Shown: positions 37,414 to 50,155 of the stretch, in pieces
Layout: each line of letters begins with the position of its first letter
Numbering within the stretch: position 1 is the first letter of the stretch
NCBI RefSeq assembly: GCF_029227915.1
Contig: NC_079880.1
Location: forward strand, 5,954,001-6,018,000
Source of the DNA: Hydractinia symbiolongicarpus
Taxonomy: Eukaryota; Cnidaria; Hydrozoa; Anthoathecata; Hydractiniidae
Length of the DNA stretch: 64,000 nt
Reading direction: 5' to 3'
Made by a program: the position numbers and the translations under genes
Notes under the pieces: model-generated
The model's input: only the letters and a program-made list of their open reading frames with translations
Databases searched by the model: none
What the model was told of the DNA's origin: nothing

Positions 37414-39949
37414 GATTTACGGGAAATCGCAGGTTTTCGTTTGCCGGCGATTAAACTTCTTTCATTCAGCGTCTCATCAAAAATGAAAACATTTTTGAAA
37501 ACTACAAGTCTCATGCGTTTTAGTGGTGAAAAAATAATTTAAAAAATCGTTCTAGAAATGAGATTACTCACAGGGTACTTTCTTTGTATACATTCGACTA
37601 TACGGGCCAAGCCCTGGGTTTACGGGAAATCGCGGGTTTTGGTTTGCCGGCGATTAAACCTCTTTCATAAAGCGTCTCATCAAAAAGGAAAACATTTTTG
37701 AAAACTACAAGTCTCATGCGTTTTAGTGGTGAAAAAAAAATTTAAAAAATCGTTCGGGAAATGAGTTTACACCCTGGGTACTTTCTTTGTATACTTTTGA
37801 CTATACGGGCCGATTCCGGGATTTACGGGAAATCGCAGGTTTTCGTTTGCCGGCGATTAAACTTCTTTTATTCAGCGTCTCATCAAAAATGAAAACATTT
37901 TTAAAAAATACAAGTCTTATGCGTTTTAGTGGTGAAAAAATAATTTAAAAAATCGTTCTGGAAATGAGTTTACTCCCTGGGTACTATCTTTGCATACTTT
38001 TGTCTATACGGGCCAAGCCCGGGATTTACGGGAAATCTCGGGTTTTCGTTTGCCGGCGATTAAACAACTTTCATTAAGCGTCTCATCAAAAATGAAAACA
38101 TTTCTGAAAACTACAAGTCTCATGCGTTTTAGTGGTGAAAATTAATTTAAAATATCGTTTGGGAAATGAGTTTACTCCCTGGGTACTTTCTTTGTATACT
38201 TTTGACTATACGGGCCGAGTCCGGGATTTACGGGAAGACGCGGGTTTTCGTTTGCCGGCAACTAAACTTCTTTTATTCAGCGTCTCATCAAAAATGAAAA
38301 CATTTTTAAAAACTACAAGTCTCATGCGTTTTAGTGGTGAAAAAAAATTTAAAAAATCGTTCAGGAAATGAGTTTACTCCCTGGGTACTTTCTTTGTATA
38401 ATTTTGACTATACGGGCCGAGTCCGGGATTTACGGGAAGTCGCGGGTTTTCGTTTGCCGGCGATTAAACTTCTTTTATTCAGCGTCTCATCAAAAATGAA
38501 AATATTTTTAAATACTACAAGTCTCATGGGCTTTAGTGGTGAAATAATAATTTAAAAAATCGTTCGGGAAATGAGTTTACACCCTGGGTACTATCTTTGT
38601 ATACTTTTGACTAAACGAGCCAAGCCCGGGATTTACGGGAAATCTCGGGTTTTCGTTTGCCGGCGATTAAACCTCTTTCATTAAGCGTCTCATCAAAAAT
38701 GAAAACATTTTTGAAAACTACAAGTCTCATGCGTTTTAGTGTTGAAAAAATAAATTAAAAAATCGTTCTGGAAATGAGTTTACTCACAGGGTACTTTCTT
38801 TGTATACATTCGACTATACGGGCCAAGCCCGGGATTTACGGGAAATCGCGGGTTTTCGTTTGCCGGCGATTAAACAACTTTCATTAAGCGTCTCATCGAA
38901 AATGAAAACATTTTTAAAAACTACAAGTCTCATGCGTTTTAGTCGTGAAAAAAAAATTTAAAAAATCGTTTTGGAAATGAGTTGACTCCCTGGGTACTTT
39001 CTTTGTATACATTCGACTATACGGACCAAGACCGGGATTTACGGGAAATCGCGGGTTTTCGTTTGCCGGCAATTAAACCACTTTTATTAAGCGTCTCATC
39101 AAAAATGAAAACATTTCTGAAAACTACAAGTCTCATGCGTTTTAGTGGTGAAAAAATAATTTAAAAATTCGTTCGGGAAATGAGTTTACTCACAGGGTAC
39201 TTTCTTTGTATACATTCGACTATACGGGCCAAGCCTGGGATTTACGGGAAATCGCGGGTTTTCGTTTGCCGGCGATTAAGCAACTTTCATTAAGCGTCTC
39301 ATCAAAAATGAAAACATTTCTGAAAACTACAAGTCTCATGCGTTTTAGTGGTGAAAAGATAATTGAAAAAATCGTTTCGGAAATGAGTTTACTCACAGGG
39401 TACTTTCTTTGTATACATTCGACTATACGGGCCAAGCCTGGGATTTACGGGAAATCGCGGGTTTTCGTTTGCCGGCGATTAAACAACTTTCATTAAGCGT
39501 CTCATCAAAAATGAAAACATTTATGAAAACTACAAGTCTCATGCGTTTTAGTGGTGAAAATTAATTTAAAAAATAGTTCGGGAAATGAGTTTACTCCCTG
39601 GGTACTTTCTTTGTGTACTTTTGACTATACGGGCCGAGTCCGGGATTTACGGGAAGTCGCGGGTTTTCGTTTGCCGGCAATTAAACTACTTTCATTAAGC
39701 GTCTCATCAAAAATGAAAACATTTATGAAAACTACAAGTCTCATCCGTTTTAGTGGTGAAAATTAATTTAAAAAATTGTTCGGGAAATGAGTTTACACCC
39801 TGGATACTTTCTTTGTATACTTTTGACTATACGGGCCGAGTCCGGGATTTACGGGAAGTCGCGGGTTTTCGTTTGCCGGCGATTAAACTTCTTTCATTCA
39901 GCGTCTCATCAAAAATGAAAACATTTTTTAAAACTACAAGTCTCGTGGG
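37414..39949 (+). repeat. 3,041-bp-spaced duplication, right copy (8,313-bp copy 2)
   Basis: Equivalent of 29,101-31,636 at +8,313 bp, keeping the tataatttt and aaaaaatacaag private variants. Confidence 0.87.
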
Positions 39950-40199
39950 CTTTAGTGGTGAAATAATAATTTAAAAAATCGTTCGGGAAATGAGTTTACA
40001 CCCTGGGTACTTTCTTTGTATACTTTTGACTATACGGGCCGATTCCGGGATTTACGGGAAATCGCAGGTTTTCGTTTGCCGGCGATTAAACTTCTTTTAT
40101 TCAGCGTCTCATCAAAAATGAAAACATTTTTAAAAACTACAAGTCTTATGCGTTTTAGTGGTGAAAAAATAATTTAAAAAATCGTTCTGGAAATGAGTT

Positions 40200-41735
40200 T
40201 ACTCCCTGGGTACTATCTTTGCATACTTTTGACTATACGGGCCAAGCCCGGGATTTACGGGAAATCTCGGGTTTTCGTTTGGCGGCGATTAAACCTCTTT
40301 CATTAAGTGTCTCATCAAAAATGAAAACATTTTTGAAAACTACAAGTCTCATACGTTTTAGTGTTGAAAAAATAAATTAAAAAATCGTTCTGGAAATAAG
40401 TTTACTCACAGGGTACTTTCTTTGTATACATTCGACTATACGGGCCAAGCCCGGGATTTACGGGAAATCGCGGGTTTTCGTTTGCCGGCGATTAAACAAC
40501 TTTCATTAAGCGTCTCATCAAAAATGAAAACATTTCTGAAAACTACAAGTCTCATGCGTTTTAGTGGTGAAAATTAATTTAAAATATCGTTTGGGAAATG
40601 AGTTTACTCCCTGGGTACTTTCTTTGTATACTTTTGACTATACGGGCCGAGTCCGGGATTTACGGAAAGACGCGGGTTTTCGTTTGCCGGCAACTAAACT
40701 TCTTTTATTCAGCGTCTCATCAAAAATGAAAACATTTTTAAAAACTACAAGTCTCATGCGTTTTAGTGGTGAAAAAAAATTTAAAAAATCGTTCAGGAAA
40801 TGAGTTTACTCCCTGGGTACTTTCTTTGTATACTTTTGACTATACGGGCCGAGTCCGGGATTTACGGGAAATCTCGGGTTTTCGTTTGCCGGCGATTAAA
40901 CCTCTTTCATTAAGCGTCTCATCAAAAATGAAAACATTTTTGAAAACTACAAGTCTCATGCGTTTTAGTGTTGAAAAAATAAATTAAAAAATCGTTCTGG
41001 AAATGAGTTTACTCACAGGGTACTTTCTTTGTATACATTCGACTATACGGGCCAAGCCCGGGATTTACGGGAAATCGCGGGTTTTCGTTTGCCGGCGATT
41101 AAACAACTTTCATTAAGCGTCTCATCAAAAATGAAAACATTTTTGAAAACTACAAGTCTCATGCGTTTTAGTCGTGAAAAAAAAATTTAAAAAATCGTTT
41201 TGGAAATGAGTTGACTCCCTGGGTACTTTCTTTGTATACATTCGACTATACGGACCAAGACCGGGATTTACGGGAAATCGCGGGTTTTCGTTTGCTGGCG
41301 ATTAAACCACTTTTATTAAGCGTCTCATCAAAAATAAAAACATTTCTGAAAACTACAAGTCTCATGCGTTTTAGTGGTGAAAAAATAATTTAAAAATTCG
41401 TTCGGGAAATGAGTTTACTCACAGGGTACTTTCTTTGTATACATTCGACTATACGGGCCAAGCCTGGGATTTACGGGAAATCGCGGGTTTTCGTTTGCCG
41501 GCGATTAAGCAACTTTCATTAAGCGTCTCATCAAAAATGAAAACATTTCTGAAAACTACAAGTCTCATGCGTTTTAGTGGTGAAAATTAATTTAAAAAAT
41601 CGTTCGGGAAATGAGTTTACTCCCTGGGTACACTCTTTGTATACTTTTGACTATACGGGCCGAGTCCGGGATTTACGGGAAGTCGCGGGTTTTCGTTTGC
41701 CGGCGATTAAACTTCTTTTATTCAGCGTCTCATCA
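40200..41735 (+). repeat. Eight-unit block, paired with a nine-unit version
   Basis: The left part (to about 40,865) matches +1,621 bp and the right part (from about 40,870) matches +1,824 bp. The downstream partner (41,821-43,560) therefore carries one more unit. Markers: tttggcggcg with attaagtgtc, gttctggaaataag, gaagacgcggg, agtcgtgaaaa with gagttgactccc, and a gcgattaagcaac unit. Confidence 0.82.
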
Positions 41736-41820
41736 AAAATGAAAATATTTTTAAATACTACAAGTCTCATGGGCTTTAGTGGTGATATAATAATTTAAAA
41801 AATCGTTCGGGAAATGAGTT

Positions 41821-43560
41821 TACACCCTGGGTACTATCTTTGCATACTTTTGACTATACGGGCCAAGCCCGGGATTTACGGGAAATCTCGGGTTTTCGTT
41901 TGGCGGCGATTAAACCTCTTTCATTAAGTGTCTCATCAAAAATGAAAACATTTTTGAAAACTACAAGTCTCATACGTTTTAGTGTTGAAAAAATAAATTA
42001 AAAAATCGTTCTGGAAATAAGTTTACTCACAGGGTACTTTCTTTGTATACATTCGACTATACGGGCCAAGCCCGGGATTTACGGGAAATCGCGGGTTTTC
42101 GTTTGCCGGCGATTAAACAACTTTCATTAAGCGTCTCATCAAAAATGAAAACATTTCTGAAAACTACAAGTCTCATGCGTTTTAGTGGTGAAAATTAATT
42201 TAAAATATCGTTTGGGAAATGAGTTTACTCCCTGGGTACTTTCTTTGTATACTTTTGACTATACGGGCCGAGCCCGGGATTTACGGGAAGACGCGGGTTT
42301 TCGTTTGCCGGCAACTAAACTTCTTTTATTCAGCGTCTCATCAAAAATGAAAACATTTTTAAAAACTACAAGTCTCATGCGTTTTAGTGGTGAAAAAAAA
42401 TTTAAAAAATCGTTCAGGAAATGAGTTTACTCCCTGGGTACTTTCTTTGTATACTTTTGACTATACGGGCCGAGTCCGGGATTTACGGGAAGTCGCGGGT
42501 TTTCGTTTGCCGGCGATTAAACTTCTTTTATTCAGCGTCTCATCAAAAATGAAAATATTTTTAAATACTACAAGTCTCATGGGCTTTAGTGGTGAAATAA
42601 TAATTTAAAAAATCGTTCGGGAAATGAGTTTACACCCTGGGTACTATCTTTGTATACTTTTGACTATACGAGCCAAGCCCGGGATTTACGGGAAATCTCG
42701 GGTTTTCGTTTGCCGGCGATTAAACCTCTTTCATTAAGCGTCTCATCAAAAATGAAAACATTTTTGAAAACTACAAGTCTCATGCGTTTTAGTGTTGAAA
42801 AAATAAATTAAAAAATCGTTCTGGAAATGAGTTTACTCACAGGGTACTTTCTTTGTATACATTCGACTATACGGGCCAAGCCCGGGATTTACGGGAAATC
42901 GCGGGTTTTCGTTTGCCGGCGATTAAACAACTTTCATTAAGCGTCTCATCAAAAATGAAAACATTTTTGAAAACTACAAGTCTCATGCGTTTTAGTCGTG
43001 AAAAAAAAATTTAAAAAATCGTTTTGGAAATGAGTTGACTCCCTGGGTACTTTCTTTGTATACATTCGACTATACGGACCAAGACCGGGATTTCCGGGAA
43101 ATCGCGGGTTTTCGTTTGCTGGCGATTAAACCACTTTTATTAAGCGTCTCATCAAAAATAAAAACATTTCTGAAAACTACAAGTCTCATGCGTTTTAGTG
43201 GTGAAAAAATAATTTAAAAATTCGTTCGGGAAATGAGTTTACTCACAGGGTACTTTCTTTGTATACATTCGACTATACGGGCCAAGCCTGGGATTTACGG
43301 GAAATCGCGGGTTTTCGTTTGCCGGCGATTAAGCAACTTTCATTAAGCGTCTCATCAAAAATGAAAACATTTCTGAAAACTACAAGTCTCATGCGTTTTA
43401 GTGGTGAAAATTAATTTAAAAAATCGTTCGGGAAATGAGTTTACTCCCTGGGTACTTTCTTTGTATACTTTTGACTATACGGGCCGAGTCCGGGATTTAC
43501 AGGAAGTCGCGGGTTTTCGTTTGCCGGCAATTAAACTTCTTTTATTCAGCGTCTCATCAA
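41821..43560 (+). repeat. Nine-unit partner of the 40.2-41.7 kb block
   Basis: Same unit order as 40,200-41,735 with one extra unit near 42,480-42,690, marked by gaagtcgcggg, aaatatttttaaatac and tactatctttgtatac. The result looks like insertion or loss of exactly one unit inside a duplicated block. Confidence 0.82.
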
Positions 43561-44639
43561 AAATGAAAACATTTTTAAAAACAACAAGTCTCATGGGCTT
43601 TAGTGGTGAAATAATAATTTAAAAAATCGTTCGGGAATTGAGTTTACACCCCGGGTACTTTCTTTGTATACTTTTGACTATACGGGCCGAGTCTGGAATT
43701 TACGGGAAATCGCAGGTTTTCGTTTGCCGGCGATTAAACTTCTTTTATTCAGCGTCTCATCAAAAATGAAAACATTTTAGAAAACTACAAGTCTCATGCG
43801 TTTTAGTGGTGAAAAAATAATTTAAAACATCGTTCGGGAAATGAGTTTACTCCCTGGGTACTTTCTTTGTATACTTTTGACTATACGGGCCAAGCCCGGG
43901 ATTTACGGGAAATCTCGGATTTTCGTTTGCCGGCAATTAAACTTCTTTTATTCAGCGTCTCATCAAAAATGAAAACATTTTTAAAAACTACAAGTCTCAT
44001 GCGTTTTAGTGGTGAAAAAAAATTTAAAAAATCGTTCGGGAAATGAGTTTACTCCCTGGGTACTTTCTTTGTATACTTTTGACTATACGGGCCGAGTCCG
44101 GGATTTACGGGAAATCGCAGGTTTTCGTTTGCCGGCGATTAAACTTCTTTTATTCAGCGTCTCATCAAAAATGAAAATATTTTTAAATACTACAAGTCTC
44201 ATGCGTTTTAGTGTTGAAAAAATAAATTAAAAAATCGTTCTGGAAATGAGTTTACTCACAGGGTACTTTCTTTGTATACATTCGACTATACGGGCCAAGC
44301 CCGGGATTTACGGGAAATCGCGTGTTTTCGTTTGCCGGCGATTAAACAACTTTCATTAAGCGTCTCATCAAAAATGAAAACATTTCTAAAAACTACAAGT
44401 CTCAAGCGTTTTAGTGGTGAAAATTAATTTAAAATATCGTTTGGGAAATGAGTTTACTCCCTGGGTACTTTCTTTGTATACTTTTGACTATACGGGCCGA
44501 GTCCGGGATTTACGGGAAGACGCGGGTTTTTGTTTGCCGGCAATTAAACTTCTTTTATTCAGCGTCTCATCAAAAATGAAAACATTTTTCAAAACTACAA
44601 GTCTCATGCGTTTTAGTGATGAAAAAAAATTTAAAAAAT
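43561..44639 (+). repeat. Mixed satellite units without a clear local period
   Basis: About five units that combine variants from the blocks to the left (gaagacgcggg, aaatatttttaaatac, gtgttgaaaaaataaatt). There is an unusual gggaattgag start near 43,632 and tggaatttacgg. No repeat longer than one unit was seen inside this stretch. Confidence 0.7.
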
Positions 44640-45240
44640 CGTTCGGGAAATGAGTTTACTCCCTGGGTACTTTCTTTGTATACTTTTGACTATACGGGCC
44701 GAGTCCGGGATTTACGGGAAATCGCAGGTTTTCGTTTGCCGGCGATTAAACTTCTTTTATTCAGCGTCTCATCAAAAATGAAAATATTTTTAAATACTAC
44801 AAGTCTCATGGGCTTTAGTGGTGAAATAATAATTTAAAAAATCGTTCGGGAAATGAGTTTACACCCTGGGTACTTTCTTTGTATACTTTTGACTATACGG
44901 GCCGAGTCCGGGATTTACGGGAAATCGCAGGTTTTCGTTTGCCGGCGATTAAACTTCTTTTATTCAGCGTCTCATCAAAAATGAAAACATTTTTGAAAAC
45001 TACAAGTCTCATGCGTTTTAGTGGTAAAAAAATAATTTAAAAAATCGTTCGGGAAGTGAGTTTACTCCCTGGGTACTTTCTTTGTATACTTTTGACTATG
45101 CGGGCCGAGTCCAGGGTTTACGGGAAATGGCGGTTTTTCGTTTGCCGGCGATTAAACTTCTTTTATTCAACGTCTCATCAAAAATGAAAACATTTTTAAA
45201 AACTACAAGTCTCATGCGTTTTAGTGGTGAAAAAAAAATT
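44640..45240 (+). repeat. 810-bp (four-unit) duplication, left copy
   Basis: Three units, including a gggaagtgag unit with gactatgcgg and gcggtttttcg, recur at +810 bp (45,450-46,050). The unit between them (about 45,245-45,445) has several private changes (ttttttagtatac, gttgtcgtttgcc, tctattattc, agttgtg). Confidence 0.78.
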
Positions 45241-45449
45241 AAAAAATCGTTCGGGAAATGAGTTTACTCCCTGGGTACTTTTTTAGTATACTTTTGACTA
45301 TACGGGCCGAGTCCAGGATTTACGGGAAGTCGCGGGTTGTCGTTTGCCGGCGATTAAACTTCTATTATTCAGCGTCTCATCAAAAATGAAAATATTTTTA
45401 AATACTACAAGTCTCATGGGTTTAGTTGTGAAATAATAATTTAAAAAAT

Positions 45450-46050
45450 CGTTCGGGAAATGAGTTTACACCCTGGGTACTTTCTTTGTATACTTTTGAC
45501 TATACGGGCCGAGTCCGGGATTTACGGGAAATCGCAGGTTTTCGTTTGCCGGCGATTAAACTTCTTTTATTCAGCGTCTCATCAAAAATGAAAATATTTT
45601 TAAATACTACAAGTCTCATGGGCTTTAGTGGTGAAATAATAATTTAAAAAATCGTTCGGGAAATGAGTTTACACCCTGGGTACTTTCTTTGTATACTTTT
45701 GACTATACGGGGCGAGTCCGGGATTTACGGGAAATCGCAGGTTTTCGTTTGCCGGCGATTAAACTTCTTTTATTCAGCGTCTCATCAAAAATGAAAACAT
45801 TTTTAAAAACTACAAGTCTCATGCGTTTTAGTGGTGAAAAAATAATTTAAAAAATCGTTCGGGAAGTGAGTTTACTCCCTGGGTACTTTCTTTGTATACT
45901 TTTGACTATGCGGCCCGAGTCCAGGGTTTACGGGAAATGGCGGTTTTTCGTTTGCCGGCGATTAAACTTCTTTTATTCAGCGTCTCATCAAAAATGAAAA
46001 CATTTTTGAAAACTACAAGTCTCAAGCGTTTTAGTGGTGAAAAGATAATT
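45450..46050 (+). repeat. 810-bp (four-unit) duplication, right copy
   Basis: Repeat of 44,640-45,240, including the rare gggaagtgag start and actatgcgg. Small differences include acggggcgag and gcggcccgag. Confidence 0.78.
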
Positions 46051-46254
46051 TAAAAAATCGTTTTGGAATTGAGTTTACTCACAGGGTACTTTCTTTGTAT
46101 ACATTCGACTATACGGGCCAAGCCCGGGATTTACGGGAAATCGCGGGTTTTCGCTTGCCGGCGATTAAACCACTTTTATTAGGCGTCTCATCAAAAATGA
46201 AAACATTTCTAAAAACTACAAGTCTCATGCGTTTTAGTGGTGAAAAAATAATTT

Positions 46255-46561
46255 AAAAATTCGTTCGGGAAATGAGTTTACACCCTGGGTACTTTCTTTG
46301 TATACTTTTGACTATACGGGCCGACTCGGGATTTACGGGAAATCGCAGGTTTTCGTTTGCCGGCGATTAAACTTCTTTTATTCAGCGTCTCATCAAAAAT
46401 AAAAATATACTTTTGACTATACGGGCCGACTCGGGATTTACGGGAAATTGCAGGTTTTCGTTTGCCGGCGATTAAACTTCTTTTATTCAGCGTCTCATCA
46501 AAAATGAAAATACTTTTAAATACTACAAGTCTCATGCGTTTTAGTGGTGAAATAATAATTT
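46255..46561 (+). repeat. 307-bp 1.5-unit element (about 97-bp deletion joining two units)
   Basis: A full unit start is followed after only 105 bp by another actatacgggccgactcggg segment. The join is at catcaaaaataaaa-atatacttttgac (about 46,391-46,415). The second half of one unit and the first quarter of the next, about 97 bp, are missing at that join. An identical element lies 3,956 bp downstream at 50,211-50,517. Because the deletion changes the frame, it creates an 85-codon minus-strand open frame, which I do not regard as a gene. Confidence 0.88.
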
Positions 46562-47169
46562 AAAAAATCGTTCGGGAAATGAGTTTACACCCCGGGTACT
46601 TTCTTTGTATACATTCGACCATACGGGCCAAGCCCGGGATTTACGGGAAATCGCGGGTTTTCGTTTGCCGGTGATTAAGCAACTTTCATTAAGCGTCTCA
46701 TCAAAAATGAAAACATATCTGAAAACTACAAGTCTCATGCGTTTTAGTGGTGAAAATTAATTTAAAAAATCGTTCGGGAAATGAGTTTACTCCCTGGGTA
46801 CTTTCTTTGTATACTTTTGACTATTCGGGCCGAGTCCGGGATTTACGGGAAGTCGCGGGTTTTCATTTGCCGGCAATTAAACTTCTTTTATTCAGCGTCT
46901 CATCAAAAATGAAAACATTTTTAAAAACTACAAGTCTCATGGGCTTTAGTGGTGAAAAAATAATTTAAAAAATCGTTCGGGAAATGAGTTTACTTCCTGG
47001 GTACTTTCTTTGTATACTTTTGACTATACGGGCTGAGTCCGGGATTTACGGGAAGTCGCGGGTTTTCGTTTGCCGGCGATTAAACTTCTTTTATTCAGCG
47101 TCTCATTAAAAATGAAAATATCTTTAAATACTACAAGTCTCATGGGCTTTAGTGGTGAAATAATAATTT

Positions 47170-48588
47170 AAAAAATCGTTCGGGAAATGAGTTTACACCC
47201 TGGGTACTTTCTTTGTATACTTTTGACTATACGGGCCGACTCGGGATTTACGGGAAACCGCAGGTTTTCGTTTGCCGGCGATTAAACTTCTTTTATTCAG
47301 CGTCTCATCAAAAATGAAAACATTTTTGAAAACTACAAGTCTCATGCGTTTTAGTGTTGAAAAAATAAATTAAAAAATCGTTCTGGAAATGAGTTTACTC
47401 ACAGGGTACTTTCTTTGTATACATTCAAATATACGGGCCAAGCCCGGGATTTACGGGAAATCGCGGGTTTTCGTTTGCCGGCGATTAAACCTCTTTCATT
47501 AAGCGTCTCATCAAAAATGAAAACATTTTTGAAAACTACAAGTCTCATGCGTTTTAGTGGTGAAAAAAAAATTTAAAAAATCGTTCGGGAAATGAGTTTA
47601 CTCCCTGGGTACCTTCTTTGTATACATTCGACTATACGGGCCAAGCCCGGGATTTACGGGAAATCGCGGGATTTCGTTTGCCGGCGATTAAACCTCTTTT
47701 ATTAAGCGTCTCATCAAAAATGAAAACATTTTTGAAAACTGCAAGTCTCATGCGTTTTAGTGGTGAAAAGATAATTGAAAAAATCGTTTCGGAAATGAGT
47801 TTACTCACAGGGTACTTTCTTTGTATACATTCGACTATACGGGCCAAGCCCGGGATTTACGGGAAATCGCGGGTTTTCGTTTGCCGGCGATTAAACCTCT
47901 TTCATTAAGCGTCTCATCAAAAATTAAAACATTTTTGAAAACTACAAGTCTCATGCGTTTTAGTGGAGAAAATTAATTTTAAATATCGTTTGGGAAATGA
48001 GTTTACTCCCTGGGTACTTTCTTTGTATACTTTTGACTATACGGGCCGAGTCCGGGATTTACGGGAAGACGCGGGTTTTCGTTTGCCAGTAATTAAACTT
48101 CTTTTATTCAGCGTCTCATCAAAAATGAAAACATTTTTGAAAACTACAAGTCTCATGCGTTTTAGTGGTGAAAAAATAATTTAAAAAATCGTTCGGGAAA
48201 TGAGTTTACTCCCTGGGTACTTTCTTTGTATACTTTTGACTATACGGGCTGAGTCCGGGATTTACGGGAAGTCGCGGGTTTTCGTTTGCCGGCGATTAAA
48301 CTTCTTTTATTCAGCGTCTCATCAAAAATGAAAATATCTTTAAATACTACAAGTCTCATGGGCTTTAGTGGTGAAATAATAATTTAAAAAATCGTTCGGG
48401 AAATGAGTTTACTCACAGGGTACTTTCTTTGTATACATTCAAATATACGGGCCAAGCCCGGGATTTACGGGAAATCGCGGGTTTTCGTTTGCCGGCGATT
48501 AAACCTCTTTAATTAAGCGTCTCAACAAAAATGAAAACATTTTTGAAAACTACAAGTCTCATGCGTTTTAGTGGTGAAAAAAAAATTT
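47170..48588 (+). repeat. 1,419-bp (seven-unit) tandem duplication, copy 1
   Basis: Seven units starting with a gccgactcggg unit, then gtgttgaaaaaataaatt linker, cattcaaatatacgg, gtaccttctttg, gaaaagataattg, gaagacgcggg and a gctgagtccggg unit. The set repeats directly at +1,419 bp. It lies inside the left copy of the larger repeated block. Confidence 0.85.
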
Positions 48589-50033
48589 AAAAAATCGTTC
48601 GGGAAATGAGTTTACACCCTGGGTACTTTCTTTGTATACTTTTGACTATACGGGCCGACTCGGGATTTACGGGAAACCGCAGGTTTTCGTTTGCCGGCGA
48701 TTAAACTTCTTTTATTCAGCGTCTCATCAAAAATGAAAACATTTTTGAAAACTACAAGTCTCATGCGTTTTAGTTTTGAAAAAATAAATTAAAAAATCGT
48801 TCTGGAAATGAGTTTACTCACAGGGTACTTTCTTTGTATACATTCAAATATACGGGCCAAGCCCGGGATTTACGGGAAATCGCGGGTTTTCGTTTGCCGG
48901 CGATTAAACCTCTTTCATTAAGCGTCTCATCAAAAATGAAAACATTTTTAAAAACTACAAGTCTCATGCGTTTTAGTGGTGAAAAAAAAATTTAAAAAAT
49001 CGTTCGGGAAATGAGTTTACTCCCTGGGTACCTTCTTTGTATACATTCGACTATACGGGCCAAGTCCGGGATTTACGGGAAATCGCGGGATTTCGTTTGC
49101 CGGCGATTAAACCTCTTTTATTAAGCGTCTCATCAAAAATGAAAACATTTTTGAAAACTGCAAGTCTCATGCGTTTTAGTGGTGAAAAGATAATTGAAAA
49201 AATCGTTTCGGAAATGAGTTTACTCACAGGGTACTTTCTTTGTATACATTCGACTATACGGGCCAAGCCCGGGATTTACGGGAAATCGCGGGTTTTCGTT
49301 TGCCGGCGATTAAACCTCTTTCATTAAGCGTCTCATCAAAAATTAAAACATTTTTGAAAACTACAAGTCTCATGCGTTTTAGTGGTGAAAATCAATTTTA
49401 AATATCGTTTGGGAAATGAGTTTACTCCCTGGGTACTTTCTTTGTATACTTTTGACTATACGGGCCGAGTCCGGGATTTACGGGAAGACGCGGGTTTTCG
49501 TTTGCCGGTAATTAAACTTCTTTTATTCAGCGTCTCATCAAAAATGAAAACATTTTTGAAAACTACAAGTCTCATGCGTTTTAGTGGTGAAAAAATAATT
49601 TAAAAAATCGTTCGGGAAATGAGTTTACTCCCTGGGTACTTTCTTTCTATACTTTTGACTATACGGGCCGAGTCCGGGATTTACGGGAAGTCGCGGGTTT
49701 TCGTTTGCCGGCGATTAAACTTCTTTTATTCAGCGTCTCATCAAAAATGAAAATATCTTTAAATACTACAAGTCTCATGGGCTTTAGTGGTGAAATAATA
49801 ATTTAAAAAATCGTTCGGGAAATGAGTTTACTCACAGGGTACTTTCTTTGTATACATTCAAATATACGGGCCAAGCCCGGGATTTACGGGAAATCGCGGG
49901 TTTTCGTTTGCCGGCGATTAAACCTCTTTCATTAAGCGTCTCATCAAAAATGAAAACATTTTTGAAAACTACAAGTCTCATGCGTTTTAGTGGTGAAAAA
50001 AAAATTTAAAAAATCGTTCGGGAAATGAGTTTA
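48589..50033 (+). repeat. 1,419-bp (seven-unit) tandem duplication, copy 2
   Basis: Direct repeat of the preceding 1,419 bp with scattered differences (agttttgaaaa versus agtgttgaaaa; ctttctatac versus ctttgtatac). The right-hand larger block (50.2-53.0 kb) has only a single version of this set. Confidence 0.85.
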
Positions 50034-50155
50034 CTCCCTGGGTACCTTCTTTGTATACATTCGACTATACGGGCCAAGCCCGGGATTTACGGGAAATCGC
50101 GGGTTTTCGTTTGCCGGCGATTAAACCTCTTTCATTAAGCGTCTCATCAAAAATG

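Larger units (their letters stand above)
31663..39975 (+). repeat. 8,313-bp (41-unit) higher-order block, copy 2
   Basis: Direct tandem copy of 23,350-31,662. Beyond 39,975 the array continues with the gccgattccggg, tcttatgcg and tactatctttgcatac units that also sit near the start of the block. They are offset by 8,110 bp (40 units) rather than 8,313, so a partial third copy begins with one unit skipped and then diverges near 40,220. Confidence 0.92.
46200..48614 (+). repeat. Roughly 2.4-kb block repeated at 50.2-53.0 kb (left copy)
   Basis: The left part, to 46,608, matches +3,956 bp. From about 46,595 on it matches +4,362 bp (for example cattcgaccatacgg at 46,613 and 50,975, and actattcggg units). 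The 406-bp change in offset is two extra units in the right copy (about 50,565-50,970). The match ends near 48,600. Confidence 0.82.

Noticed and set aside
46278-46535. 85-codon minus-strand open frame containing an internal peptide duplication, repeated at 50,234
   Set aside because: The internal duplication is explained by the 97-bp deletion that brings two satellite cores 105 bp apart in the same frame. Nothing suggests expression.
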